Shown piece by piece: positions 34,552 to 42,638 of a DNA stretch of 53,048 nt. The position numbers and the translations under genes were made by a program. Each line of letters starts with the position of its first letter. Positions within the stretch are counted from its first letter, which is position 1. The DNA is from an uncultured Nostoc sp. (GTDB taxonomy: Bacteria; Cyanobacteriota; Cyanobacteriia; Cyanobacteriales; Nostocaceae): NCBI RefSeq assembly GCF_937863485.1, contig NZ_CALMFY010000213.1:13590-66637 (forward strand), written 5' to 3'. The notes below the pieces were generated by a model. It ran no database searches. It saw nothing but the letters and a program-made list of their open reading frames with translations, and was not told the DNA's origin.

Positions 34552-34661
34552 CTACTTGGGAGAGGGATTTATGGTGAGGGCAAAAACTACGGTTCTCAAC
34601 ATAGATGAGGTTTAAATACTTATACCAATTCTGTATGAAGATGCGCCAAACGAAATGAGGA

Positions 34662-34719
34662 ACGAACCGCAAAGGACGCAAAGGACACAAAGAAAGAAAG
34701 AAAGAAAGAAAGAAAGAAA
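34662..34719. repeat. ACGAACCGCAAAGG core followed by an AAAG microsatellite
   Basis: One more copy of the core seen as the arms of the GxxExxY cassette, running into seven or so AAAG units (about 34688-34718). It is not followed by a second arm or gene. Confidence 0.65.
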
Positions 34720-35198
34720 TAAGAAGCCAAGAAAATTTGGCGCAGCCTCACAAAGAAATGGTATTAACCACAGATTTTCCGAAAACTATTTTTTCAAGTA
34801 AGTAGTTACCTAAATAATTTTACGAATAATTAAAGGTTTGTAGTAAGCGACTCTAGCCTTGAAAATAGGGATAGAGCCGCTTACTACGAGCCAATTCAAT
34901 TAATTTTACATTGCGTAACTTAGTTTGATTTATTCTTGCCTACTTACTTATTTGATTCCAAGTTACTAAACCATGTTTTTTTCCAAAACCTTTTCAGTGA
35001 TACAAGACACGATTAATTCTTCCTACTAAACTCGTTCTAGCTACAAAGGGTGAAAGCAGATATCTGTGCTAGAGGCAATTCATGGATTGCCCATACAATG
35101 TTCTGGACTTCACTAATTGAAAACTCTTATCAGCCTACAACAAAGGCGATCGCTACTATTTACAGTGACTAATCATCGGCAAAAAATTAAAGATAAAT
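34720..35198. other. 480-bp spacer before efeB, no gene seen
   Basis: AT-rich sequence without a convincing ORF, RNA or palindrome. Repeated TAGT/CTTACT words around 34840-34890 (GTAGTAAGCGACTC and its complement GAGCCGCTTACTAC) form an inverted pair of about 11 bp with mismatches, a possible terminator on either strand. Confidence 0.35.
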
Positions 35199-36467
35199 TT
35201 ACACCGCTGATGCTTCTAGTAATGACTGACCGAGATAACCTCCTTCAGCTTTGACACCAGGTAAAGCGAAGAAATATCCACCACCAATAGGGCGAATGTA
35301 CTCCTCCAAAGGTTCCCCAATCAGGCGATTTTGCACTGTCACAAACCCCTTCTCTAAATCAGCTTGAAAACAAACAAACAACAAACCCATATCTAAATGT
35401 CCAGATTTGTCAAACCCGCGTGAATAATTGAAACCACGCCGCAGAATCAAACTCGACTCTGATTTGCGAGGATTAGCAAGGCGGATATGAGCATTTAGAG
35501 GAATTTGTTTACCTTTAGGGTCTTGATCATAATTGGGAATATCTTTCTCGTGCTTCATCCCCAAGGGTGCGCCAATTTCCTTGTTTCGCCCAATAATTGT
35601 CTCTTGCTCCTGTAGTGGTGTACGATCCCAGCGTTCGACTAAGTTGCGGATCACCCGCACCACTTGATAACTTCCCCCTACTGTCCAAGCAGGTTCACTA
35701 ATGTTTGGCTGTACCCAAACGATCCGGTTCATCAATTTGTCGTCACTAGCATTTAGATTTGCCGTCCCATCTTTAAAACCAAGCAGGTTACGCACCGTAG
35801 ATTTGCCTTGTTTTTTGTGGGTATTCGGCGGCAGAAACCCCGCTATTTGCCAACGTAAAGTGAGCAAGTCAGGTAAGTTCTTAATGATGTCACGTAAAGC
35901 GTGGAGATTCGATTCCTCAGTATTGGCACAGAATTGCAACAGTATATCCCCATGACATAAATCTGGGTCAAGCTGGTCATTGGGAAAATTGGCCATAGTA
36001 TCTAACCGCTTGGGTTTTAAATTGCCAAGTCCAAAGCGGTTGTCGAATAGTGAGTTACCCACAGCTATGGTGATTGTCAGGTTATTGGGAGCAATCTCTG
36101 GGCCCATAATCCCGGAATCACTGGGTGGAAATTTAGGGTCGCGCGGCTTGGGTGTTCCCCCTGCCATGAGAAACTGGATGCGCTCAGTTAAAGTTTTGAA
36201 CAACCGCACTAAATCAGCTTTATTTGTAGCAGTTGTATCAAATGCTACAAATAAGCCGGAAGCAGGAGTAGGAGTAAGAATACCTGCTTGGTGAAACCCA
36301 AAGAAGGGCACAACCTCTTCAGATGGGTCAAGAGTTGTTCCCAGAAGAGTACGATAACCCAAAGTCGTCAAAGCTGCTATTCCACCTGCTGCTGCCATGC
36401 CGATTAACAAGTCACGACGGCCTAGCTTAGGAGTAATGCGTAAACTTGGTTGCTTTGTAATAGACAT
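35199..36467 (-). CDS. efeB: Dyp-type peroxidase / deferrochelatase of the Efe iron system
   Basis: 422 residues. A Tat signal ([19 protein letters not shown]) places it in the periplasm or thylakoid lumen. The Dyp signature [11 protein letters not shown] (GxxDG) is at about residue 230, and [19 protein letters not shown] is the typical start of the mature part. EfeB is a haem peroxidase that works with EfeU and EfeO in ferrous iron uptake at low pH, perhaps by oxidising Fe(II) or removing iron from haem. It is last in the efeUOB operon, 29 bp after efeO. Confidence 0.92.
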   Translation of the reverse strand: MSITKQPSLRITPKLGRRDLLIGMAAAGGIAALTTLGYRTLLGTTLDPSEEVVPFFGFHQAGILTPTPASGLFVAFDTTATNKADLVRLFKTLTERIQFLMAGGTPKPRDPKFPPSDSGIMGPEIAPNNLTITIAVGNSLFDNRFGLGNLKPKRLDTMANFPNDQLDPDLCHGDILLQFCANTEESNLHALRDIIKNLPDLLTLRWQIAGFLPPNTHKKQGKSTVRNLLGFKDGTANLNASDDKLMNRIVWVQPNISEPAWTVGGSYQVVRVIRNLVERWDRTPLQEQETIIGRNKEIGAPLGMKHEKDIPNYDQDPKGKQIPLNAHIRLANPRKSESSLILRRGFNYSRGFDKSGHLDMGLLFVCFQADLEKGFVTVQNRLIGEPLEEYIRPIGGGYFFALPGVKAEGGYLGQSLLEASAV

Positions 36468-36496
36468 AATTTACTCGTCTAGGAATTCTTGATCAA

Positions 36497-37687
36497 TTAG
36501 TTAACGCCCAGAGTGCCGCGCAACTGAGACAAATCTTCCGAAAGGGCAGCGATCGCTGTTTTCATGTCTTTCTTGTCTGCTTCACTCACTTTGTCGTAAG
36601 TAGCAAAACCACCATCAGGGGTTTTGTATTTAGCAAGTTTTTGGTTAACTTTGGTGAAATTTGTATCCACACGCGCTAATAAATCTGGGTTGGCTTTTTG
36701 GATGACGGGGCGCAATAACTCCACAATCTTTTGGGAACCATCTACATTAGCGCTGAAGTCCCAGAGGTCAGTATGACTGTAGCGATCTTCTTCCCCAGAA
36801 ATTTTGGTAGCAGCCACTTCTTCAATCAAGCCAGCAGCACCGCCAACCATATTTTTCGGTTCAATGGTCAAGGTGGCAATGCGCTTTTGTAGGTCTAGTC
36901 CATCTTTGTGTAGCTTTTCGGCAAAGGGTTTCATGCCTTTTGTAGTTTTGTCCTGGAATAAAGCTTTCTCTATGCGATGGTATCCAGTGAATTGTGGGTC
37001 AGCCTCTTTTTTAGCAAAGTCATCAGCACGGGAATCCATAGTTTTATCGAGATCGGAGAAAAGTTCCGCTATCGGTTCTGCACGTTCCCAGTGGACATGA
37101 GTAGGGGCATAGAGTTTCGTAGCTTTAGCAACGTCTCCAGCAATCACAGCATCCGTGAAGGTCTTGTTGTCTGCCACTAGTTGGTCAGTTTCTTTAGTGA
37201 CGTAGACTTTGTATTCGGCGATCGCACCCACTAATTGTCCTTGATCTACAGTCCCTTTGGCTTCAGAATTTCCTCCTCCTGCTTTGACTGTGATTTTCCC
37301 TTTGGGATTGCTGCGTAAACCGCAAGCCATGTCATATTCACCCGGTTGTAGATTGGTTTTGAGTTTTTGAACGAAGCCAGGAGCAATATTTTCCTTTTCC
37401 TCAATCACTTTCACTCCAGACAAAATCTCCCATTCTAAAGGTTGGCTGCTTTTGTTGGTAAGCACAAAGTTGTTTTCCCCAGATGCTAGTGTCAGCTGAT
37501 TGGGTTCGCAACCTTTATCTGTCACAGTCAAAGCAGTTTCTGGAGAATTTTTAGTAAAGGTATCGCTGGCTACCTTAGCTTCTGGAGAATTATTCGTGGA
37601 AGTATCGCCTGATTTGTTGGATTCACAGGCAGCTACTGTCAAGGCAATTAGACAGATAATTGTTGAGTACTTTAAAACATTTTTCAT
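36497..37687 (-). CDS. efeO: EfeO iron-uptake lipoprotein (cupredoxin plus M75 domains)
   Basis: 396 residues. A lipoprotein signal ends LTVAAC (lipobox), so it is anchored outside the cytoplasmic membrane. A cupredoxin-like domain follows (VTDKGCEPNQLTLASGENNF and YDMACGLRSNPKGKITV, with Cys residues for metal), then an imelysin/M75 domain beginning about residue 150 with LYAPTHVHWERAEPIAELFS and FTGYHRIEKALF. EfeO binds iron or copper and hands it to EfeU. It is 31 bp after efeU and 29 bp before efeB. Confidence 0.93.
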   Translation of the reverse strand: MKNVLKYSTIICLIALTVAACESNKSGDTSTNNSPEAKVASDTFTKNSPETALTVTDKGCEPNQLTLASGENNFVLTNKSSQPLEWEILSGVKVIEEKENIAPGFVQKLKTNLQPGEYDMACGLRSNPKGKITVKAGGGNSEAKGTVDQGQLVGAIAEYKVYVTKETDQLVADNKTFTDAVIAGDVAKATKLYAPTHVHWERAEPIAELFSDLDKTMDSRADDFAKKEADPQFTGYHRIEKALFQDKTTKGMKPFAEKLHKDGLDLQKRIATLTIEPKNMVGGAAGLIEEVAATKISGEEDRYSHTDLWDFSANVDGSQKIVELLRPVIQKANPDLLARVDTNFTKVNQKLAKYKTPDGGFATYDKVSEADKKDMKTAIAALSEDLSQLRGTLGVN

Positions 37688-37718
37688 TGTTGTATTTTCC
37701 TAAAAATTATTCAAGTAG

Positions 37719-38552
37719 CTAGGAATGCCTTGCTGTAGTCTTCTGTCCAGCGTTATCCCCTAAGAAGAACAGCGACATGGTAGGAATTAGATAGCCAAAA
37801 TAGGCGATCGCCTCGCTGACAGTCGGGGTATCGTTATAGCCAAAAAATCCCGTCAAAAGTGAACCGAGAAACCCGTTTTTAGGAAGTACCCCGCTAGCAT
37901 CGAATACTACTGTTTGTAGTGAATTCCAGACTCCGGCTTCATGGAAAGCTCTCACCCCACTTGCTAAGAGTCCAGCAGCAACCACGATAATGAAGACTCC
38001 TGTCCATTTAAAAAATCGCTTCAAGTTGATGCGGATACCACCCTGATAGATGCCTACACCGACGGCTAGGGCGGCTGCATATCCAAACAATGCCCCCACG
38101 GGAGCTTGAATTCCCAAATTTTGCTGAAACGTGGCCAGCAAAAACACTACTGTTTCCAGACCTTCCCGCAGGACTGCAAAGAATGCCATCCCCACTAGTG
38201 CTATACCCCATTTATCTCCCGACTGAATGGCAGTTTCAATTTGAGACTGTAACTCGCCTTTAATCGAACGAGCAGCACGGCGCATCCAGAAAACCATCCA
38301 GGTGAGAACCCCAACTGCGACGATGGAAATTACCGCTTCAAATAGTTCCTGTTCTTTCTGCGGAAACTCCTGACTGGTTATTTGCAAAATAATTCCAGCA
38401 CCTAGACAAAGAAAAGTTGCTAGTGCGATGCCAATCCAGACTGACTTCATCAAATGGGTACGTCCAGTTTGCTTGAGATAACTGGCAATGATCCCCACGA
38501 CAAGTGCAGCTTCAACGCCCTCTCGGAACATAATCAAGAAGGGAAAAAGCAT
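37719..38552 (-). CDS. efeU: FTR1-type iron permease EfeU
   Basis: 277 residues with seven predicted membrane helices. Two REGxE iron-transport motifs are visible: FREGVEAALVVGI in helix 1 and VLREGLETVVFLL in helix 4, as in the FTR1/EfeU family. It translocates Fe(III) after oxidation by the periplasmic components. First gene of the efeUOB operon. A weak Fur-like motif is upstream. The operon is followed on the far side by a truncated recN copy, which bears on how it came here. Confidence 0.93.
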   Translation of the reverse strand: MLFPFLIMFREGVEAALVVGIIASYLKQTGRTHLMKSVWIGIALATFLCLGAGIILQITSQEFPQKEQELFEAVISIVAVGVLTWMVFWMRRAARSIKGELQSQIETAIQSGDKWGIALVGMAFFAVLREGLETVVFLLATFQQNLGIQAPVGALFGYAAALAVGVGIYQGGIRINLKRFFKWTGVFIIVVAAGLLASGVRAFHEAGVWNSLQTVVFDASGVLPKNGFLGSLLTGFFGYNDTPTVSEAIAYFGYLIPTMSLFFLGDNAGQKTTARHS

Positions 38553-38582
38553 GGATAACCTTATTAGTTATAATTACTATCA

Positions 38583-38602
38583 AATCATCATGAGAATAAT
38601 AA
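38583..38602 (-). promoter_or_regulatory. Weak Fur-box-like sequence upstream of efeU
   Basis: AATCATCATGAGAATAATAA lies about 30 bp upstream of the efeU start. It fits the NATWAT hexamer array of Fur sites only loosely (one good hexamer, two degenerate). It is a candidate because efe operons are commonly Fur-controlled. Confidence 0.25.
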
Positions 38603-39074
38603 CTTACTTGAGAACATTTGTATATAACTGCGAGTTAAAAATCTCTAAAATCCTGGAAAAATAAATTTTCCATTTAAATGACAGTCTGTCAAAAAAATAT
38701 TGCCGACTGTAAATTATTACTCAATTGAACTACGTAAATTAATTAAACAACTCATGCAACGCATTGCTAGAGCGCCAGTCCAGTAAAAGGAGTTGATGTA
38801 AAATATAGAATATGGGTATTGTTTAAATTAAACATTTAGGCTCTCCGTTTTGATGCGATCGCTAAAAATAAGACTTAAATATTTAGCCTAGAATAGGCGT
38901 TTATCTGTACACACATACTTTTATTTTGTCAATAGGTATTAGTGGACAGGCTCTCTAAGAGTCGTTTCCAGTGCTTTCACTTTTGGGCGTTGGATAGCAA
39001 AGGGTTAGTTCAACACCTGTGTTTTTCGCATTAGCTAACGTATATCAGCTAGCAATTAGGATTGTGTCATACAT
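38603..39074. other. 470-bp spacer upstream of efeU, no gene seen
   Basis: AT-rich, no credible ORF. It must contain the efe promoter on the minus strand. The right edge merges into a diverged recN 3' end. Confidence 0.4.
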
Positions 39075-39266
39075 CTTGTGTACCCACCAGCTTTTAATTG
39101 CTGCAATGGCTGACCGTCATTTCCGTGTGGATAAGCAAACTATATAATCAAGGCAAAGGTAAAAAAGCCAACAATGGCAACGCCGAGCAAGCAGCGTACC
39201 GTTGTAAGAGTTACTACCTTAGATAATTTAACCACTCGCTGGGAAGAACTAGCGCAGTTAACTGGT

Positions 39267-39404
39267 CAGGACTTACGCAAGAACTCTCTGAAACTCTTAT
39301 TCCTTTGTGTCCTTTGCGACGGCAGTCGCTACAACGGGGGGAACCCCCGCAACGCGCTGCCTCTCCTTTGCGGTTCGTTTTATCATGATTTTGCGTAAGT
39401 CCTG
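39267..39404. mobile_element. Second copy of the CAGGACTTACGCAA MITE, with a nested 45-bp insertion
   Basis: The same 14-bp terminal inverted repeats as at 12631. CTGGT flanks both sides (39262-39266 and 39405-39409). The intact recN reads AGCTGGTGGTAAATCTGC at this place, giving the empty site and proving a 5-bp target duplication. Length 138 bp instead of 93 because of an internal insertion at 39319-39363. Confidence 0.93.
39319..39363. repeat. 45-bp palindromic repeat inserted inside the MITE
   Basis: Absent from the copy at 12631. It contains GGCAG and CTGCC near its ends and a GGGGGGAACCCCC centre, the class of small palindrome also found at about 50890 and 52173. This is the third layer in recN remnant, MITE, palindrome. 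Confidence 0.75.
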
Positions 39405-39490
39405 CTGGTGAGAAATCTGCAAATGCGATCGCATTTGCAGAATCTCTATTATTACAAGCTGCTAACCACCATCGTGGGGAGCAAACTTAA

Positions 39491-39951
39491 CAAGTTTAAG
39501 TTGGCAATTCTGAAAGAGGTAAGGAATAGGTTTACCACTTCCCTTCTCCAGACACTGTTTGAGGTATGTGAACAATCTGCTTCTTGAAGTTTTAAAAGTA
39601 GCATTATTGTATTATGATTTTTTATGTCCATTTGTCAAGCCCGATTTATACCAATTTAAATGATTTTTCCCGGCAAATTTCAGTAGTAAAAGTCTCTAAA
39701 GATTTGACATCAGCATCTAAAGATTTTTCATTGTAAAAAGAAATTAAGTTTTATATATTTATTGAGATAACGAGTGTTAATTACAGGTTTTTTTCCTCAC
39801 AAAATTTCATCAAAACACTCTGTAATTCAGTCGATAAATCTCAAGATTAGCAATTAAAAAAACAAAAAAAGCTACCAAGGAAGCTAAATTGTGTTTTCTG
39901 GAAATTTATTAATGAAGCAAAATTTATATCCTAATAGGAGGATTAAATCTA
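39491..39951. other. 460-bp AT-rich spacer upstream of the repeat-protein gene
   Basis: No ORF or RNA recognised. A-tracts (AATTAAAAAAACAAAAAAAG at about 39851) precede the gene. The end of the spacer supplies a strong AGGAGG site 9-10 bp before the ATG at 39952, so the promoter should be here. Confidence 0.35.
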
Positions 39952-40335
39952 ATGGCATCTGATACAAATTCTGTTTTTGGTAACTCCCTTGGTGGTAGTC
40001 AGGCTAGCAATCTCAGCGATCCGTTCGCACCTGGAGGCGCTTTTGGCATCCCAACGGCTAACAGCTTCGACTTTGATAAGTATGGTATTCCAAAAGAAGG
40101 CAGCTTTGACCCTACTAAGTATGGTATTCCAAAAGAAGGCAGCTTTGACCCTACTAAGTATGGTATTCCAAAAGAAGGCAGCTTTAATTTGGGTAGCTCT
40201 GTGATCCCAACGTCTAACAGCTTTGACCCTACTAAGTATGGAATTCCAAATGAAGGCAGCTCAAATTTGGGTAGTCCAACTAATGGCAGTACAGCAAATT
40301 TTGGTGCTAGTGACAGTCCTTTCCCGATTGCTTAG
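39952..40335 (+). CDS. Small tandem-repeat protein with 13-residue KYGIPKEGSFDPT units
   Basis: 127 residues preceded by TAGGAGGATTAAATCTAATG, an optimal ribosome site. Residues 43-80 hold three KYGIPKEGSF units, two followed by DPT; a fourth, KYGIPNEGSS, lies at about 95-104. The flanks are Ser/Gly/Asn-rich (NSVFGNSLGGSQASNLSDPF, NGSTANFGASDSPFPIA). There is no signal peptide, no membrane segment and no Cys. The units are acidic-basic alternating and turn-rich (G, P, N). I do not recognise the family. It could be a structural or surface protein or a multi-core peptide precursor; no modification or protease gene is adjacent. A large hairpin follows at 40433. Confidence 0.72.
   Translation: MASDTNSVFGNSLGGSQASNLSDPFAPGGAFGIPTANSFDFDKYGIPKEGSFDPTKYGIPKEGSFDPTKYGIPKEGSFNLGSSVIPTSNSFDPTKYGIPNEGSSNLGSPTNGSTANFGASDSPFPIA
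40078..40185 (+). repeat. 39-bp tandem repeats within the small protein gene
   Basis: Units at 40078-40116 and 40117-40155 are identical, and 40156-40185 repeats the first 30 bases exactly. Identity at silent positions too implies recent expansion. A diverged unit is at about 40237-40263. Confidence 0.9.
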
Positions 40336-40432
40336 TGCCAATTGCATAACTTTCAAGGCAATTGAAGTTAGACATTATCCCAAAATTCTGGGTTTTTCTA
40401 CCTTTTAATTAGGCGATGTGCTACTTTCGCTA

Positions 40433-40504
40433 AACAAAAATTCCACTCTATGCAAAAGCTACGATATTCTGATTGTTATCTCTTGCTGGGGTGGAATTTT
40501 TGTT
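40433..40504. repeat. 14-bp perfect inverted repeat with 44-nt loop
   Basis: AACAAAAATTCCAC (40433-40446) is exactly complementary to GTGGAATTTTTGTT (40491-40504). It may end the transcript of the repeat-protein gene 100 bp upstream, since the right arm has T5; alternatively it is a small element. Confidence 0.6.
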
Positions 40505-40606
40505 ATCTATGTAAGATTTGATAGTGGCTATAACTTCATCATCTGATACTACCATTTTCCTTTTTATATTGAAACAATTCTGTCTTTTGAAGGCGTTTTT
40601 TGGCTG

Positions 40607-40767
40607 ATATAAGACTCATATTTGATTTTGGAAATATGACTAGGGGAGCCAGTGGGTTGCGGACTCCGTTCTAACACAACGCCAGTCCGCTCAAGTCGGG
40701 ACCGCCCACGCGGCTGGCTCCCCTACGTATACTTAGATTTTTTCAAAAATTAAATCGGATTCCTATA
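40607..40767. mobile_element. Probable MITE with AT-rich inverted ends and a GGGGAGCCAG core palindrome
   Basis: The left end (ATATAAGACTCATATTTGAT) and the complement of the right end (CTATAGGAATCCGATTTAAT) share ATTTRATTTT-GAAA spacing over about 35 bp, then both run into AGGGGAGCCAG, an 11-bp exact inverted pair around 40643 and 40718. There is no ORF. No target duplication was resolved. Confidence 0.55.
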
Positions 40768-40798
40768 GAATGCAATTTATATAAACAGATAAGTACTT

Positions 40799-42067
40799 CT
40801 ATTTATACTCCTGCAAAGCCCCTAACTTCCGAATTCCCGGCCAAATCATAGCTGTAGCAATCACTACTACAATTGTACCAATTCCACCACCCACAACCGA
40901 AATTACCGGGCCAAACAATGCAGCAGTCAAGCCTGACTCAAAGCCCCCTAACTCATTCGAGGCACTAATAAACACGCTATTAATAGCAGCAACCCGACCA
41001 CGCAAATGATCTGGAGTTCTGATTTGAACTAATGTATGGCGAATCACAACGCTAATACTATCCAGTGCGCCACCAAGGGTCAGCATCAACATAGACAGCC
41101 AAAACGAACGAGAAAGCCCAAAGATAATTGTTACAACCCCAAAACCAACCACTGACCACAATAAGGCTGGGCCTGCTTTGCGTAACGGTGGTAAATATGC
41201 TAGGGTAATCGCCATAGTCAAAGCACCGATGGAGTTGGCTGCCTGTAAATATCCCAATTCCACTGGCCCCACATGTAAAATATCTTTGGCAAAGATGGGT
41301 AGCAACGCGATCGCACCACCCAACAATACAGCAAACATATCCAATGTAATCGCTGCTAAAATCAAGTGATTCTGCCAAACAAACTTAGCACCAGCTGACA
41401 GGGCTTTGAATGAAATTGGCTCAGTTGAGCGAGTACCTTTTTGCTCTTTAATCGCCAGCGTTAAAATAAAACACAGCAACGCGGCGATCGCTGCTAGCAC
41501 ATATACGCCTGTAGCACTTCCTAGCAACGCGATGCCGAATCCCCCTAAGGTAGGGCCAATCACAGCGGCTAATTGAAAGCTACTACTATTCCAAGTAGCT
41601 GCATTCGTAAACACACTGACAGGTATCAACTGCCACATCAGAGCATCACTAGCAGGTCTGGAGAACGCCCTAGCGACACCTGTTAATACTAAGCAGGCGT
41701 AAATTAGAAAAATTGCACCTTGAGTATAGGAAAGCACTGCCAAAGCCAGCGAGCAGAGAGCTAGCAACATCACTGACAGTAACATGATGAGTTTGCGATC
41801 GCGGCGATCGGCCACATGTCCGGTAATCAATGTGAGAGCAATCATCGGCAAGACTTGCGCTAGCCCCACACCACCTAGAATGATAGGTGAGTTAGTCCGT
41901 TCATAGAGTTCCCAGCCGATAGCTACAGTTTGCATTTGCGACCCTATGGACAGCACCAGCCGTCCAATGGTAAATAGCCGATAGTCTCGAAACTTTAGGG
42001 CTGCAAAGGGATCGTGCTGTACAACCTCAGATTTATGGGGATTTGAGTTCGGTTTTCTCGAAGACAT
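40799..42067 (-). CDS. MFS transporter (MFS_3, drug/siderophore-efflux type)
   Basis: 422 residues, about 12 membrane segments. The start FRDYRLFTIGRLVLSIGSQM, then VAIGWELYERTNSPIILGGV, GHVADRRDRKLIM (MFS loop 2-3 motif), ARAFSRPASDALMWQLIP and TPDHLRGRVAAINSVF place it in the EntS-like MFS_3 group. Substrate unknown. Its start overlaps the MarR stop by 35 bp (42033-42067), so translation is coupled. It is the last gene of the ABC-permease-MarR-MFS run, a typical efflux arrangement with local repressor. Confidence 0.88.
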   Translation of the reverse strand: MSSRKPNSNPHKSEVVQHDPFAALKFRDYRLFTIGRLVLSIGSQMQTVAIGWELYERTNSPIILGGVGLAQVLPMIALTLITGHVADRRDRKLIMLLSVMLLALCSLALAVLSYTQGAIFLIYACLVLTGVARAFSRPASDALMWQLIPVSVFTNAATWNSSSFQLAAVIGPTLGGFGIALLGSATGVYVLAAIAALLCFILTLAIKEQKGTRSTEPISFKALSAGAKFVWQNHLILAAITLDMFAVLLGGAIALLPIFAKDILHVGPVELGYLQAANSIGALTMAITLAYLPPLRKAGPALLWSVVGFGVVTIIFGLSRSFWLSMLMLTLGGALDSISVVIRHTLVQIRTPDHLRGRVAAINSVFISASNELGGFESGLTAALFGPVISVVGGGIGTIVVVIATAMIWPGIRKLGALQEYK

Positions 42068-42506
42068 TTTTTAGTAGAGTTAAGCCTTCTTCAATGTTGG
42101 AAATTTGTTCTTCTGTAAGACCTTTCAGGAGATCGGTAATATGAGCACGAGTTTGATCTTGGGATTGCTTCAGATGGTGTTTTCCATCTTCAGTCAAATT
42201 GAGCAGCACCCGCCGCCGCTCTTGAGGATGAGCTATGCGTTGTACAAAGTCGCGTTGTACCAAGCGTTCTATGGTTGCTGATGCTGTGGCAGAGGTGACA
42301 CCTAAATGCTCTGCCAAATCAGATAATGAAGCACCAGGATTGCGGTTGATAAATGCCAGCGATCGCAACTGAGGTATAGATAAAAAGGCGGCACTATGGG
42401 CACGCATATCCGCTCGGATAAACCGCATCATTAATGGAACTGTGTCCATTACCCTAGCGGCACATTCTTCGGAAGTTGCACCTTGAGTAGGTTTATCCAA
42501 GGTCAT
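42033..42506 (-). CDS. MarR family transcriptional regulator
   Basis: 157 residues from the ATG at 42506 (MTLDKPTQGATSEECAARV) with AGGAGA about 11 bp upstream; a longer frame from 42560 is possible but would read through a duplicated permease tail. The winged helix shows SIPQLRSLAFINRNPGASLS, LAEHLGVTSATASATIERLV and the wing HPQERRRVLLNLTEDGK. It presumably represses the MFS (and perhaps the ABC) genes until a toxic ligand binds. The 35-bp overlap with the MFS gene supports that coupling. Confidence 0.9.
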   Translation of the reverse strand: MTLDKPTQGATSEECAARVMDTVPLMMRFIRADMRAHSAAFLSIPQLRSLAFINRNPGASLSDLAEHLGVTSATASATIERLVQRDFVQRIAHPQERRRVLLNLTEDGKHHLKQSQDQTRAHITDLLKGLTEEQISNIEEGLTLLKNVFEKTELKSP

Positions 42507-42525
42507 GGGCTTGTTGTTCTCCTGA

Positions 42526-42638
42526 TTACATCGCCAGCCGTGGATCAAGTTTTCCACCAATGATGGCTAAGATTATTAATGTTAATAAGAGAATTGTACA
42601 ATCCCGACCAAAGTCATAGATGCTAGTTCCATTACGGA
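42526..42638 (-). pseudogene. Duplicated 3' tail of the ABC permease gene
   Basis: The minus-strand frame reads NGTSIYDFGRDCTILLLTLI followed by ILAIIGGKLDPRLAM and stop, a diverged copy of the end of the adjacent permease (DGISVYGFGWDLAILLLTVT, VLAIIGGRLYPRVAM). The copy covers about 40 codons and directly follows the permease stop, before marR. It cannot be translated as an independent protein of note. Confidence 0.85.

Larger units (their letters stand above)
39075..39490 (+). pseudogene. Truncated, frameshifted copy of the recN 3' end
   Basis: From 39075 the sequence matches intact recN from the VTHQPLVAAMADRHFRV region to the stop codon, at perhaps 85-90 percent by eye. It has one inserted base (ACTATATAATC versus ACTATTAATC), a second frame change near GCAACGCC, and a 93-bp-type element inserted at 39267. 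The frame after that element reads GEKSANAIAFAESLL down to HHRGEQT and stop, parallel to GGKSASDAIAFAESLL in recN. The 5' three quarters of the gene is missing. Confidence 0.93.

Noticed and set aside
34252..34615. Two open frames with repeated NAFVDLA or HLLIWRS units
   Set aside because: They lie wholly inside the 458-bp element and reflect its tandem DNA repeats; no ribosome site and no conserved protein pattern.
39952..40335. Microviridin/graspetide precursor assignment for the repeat protein
   Set aside because: The units contain Thr, Lys, Ser and acidic residues but not the family core (TxKYPSD), and no ATP-grasp ligase is adjacent.
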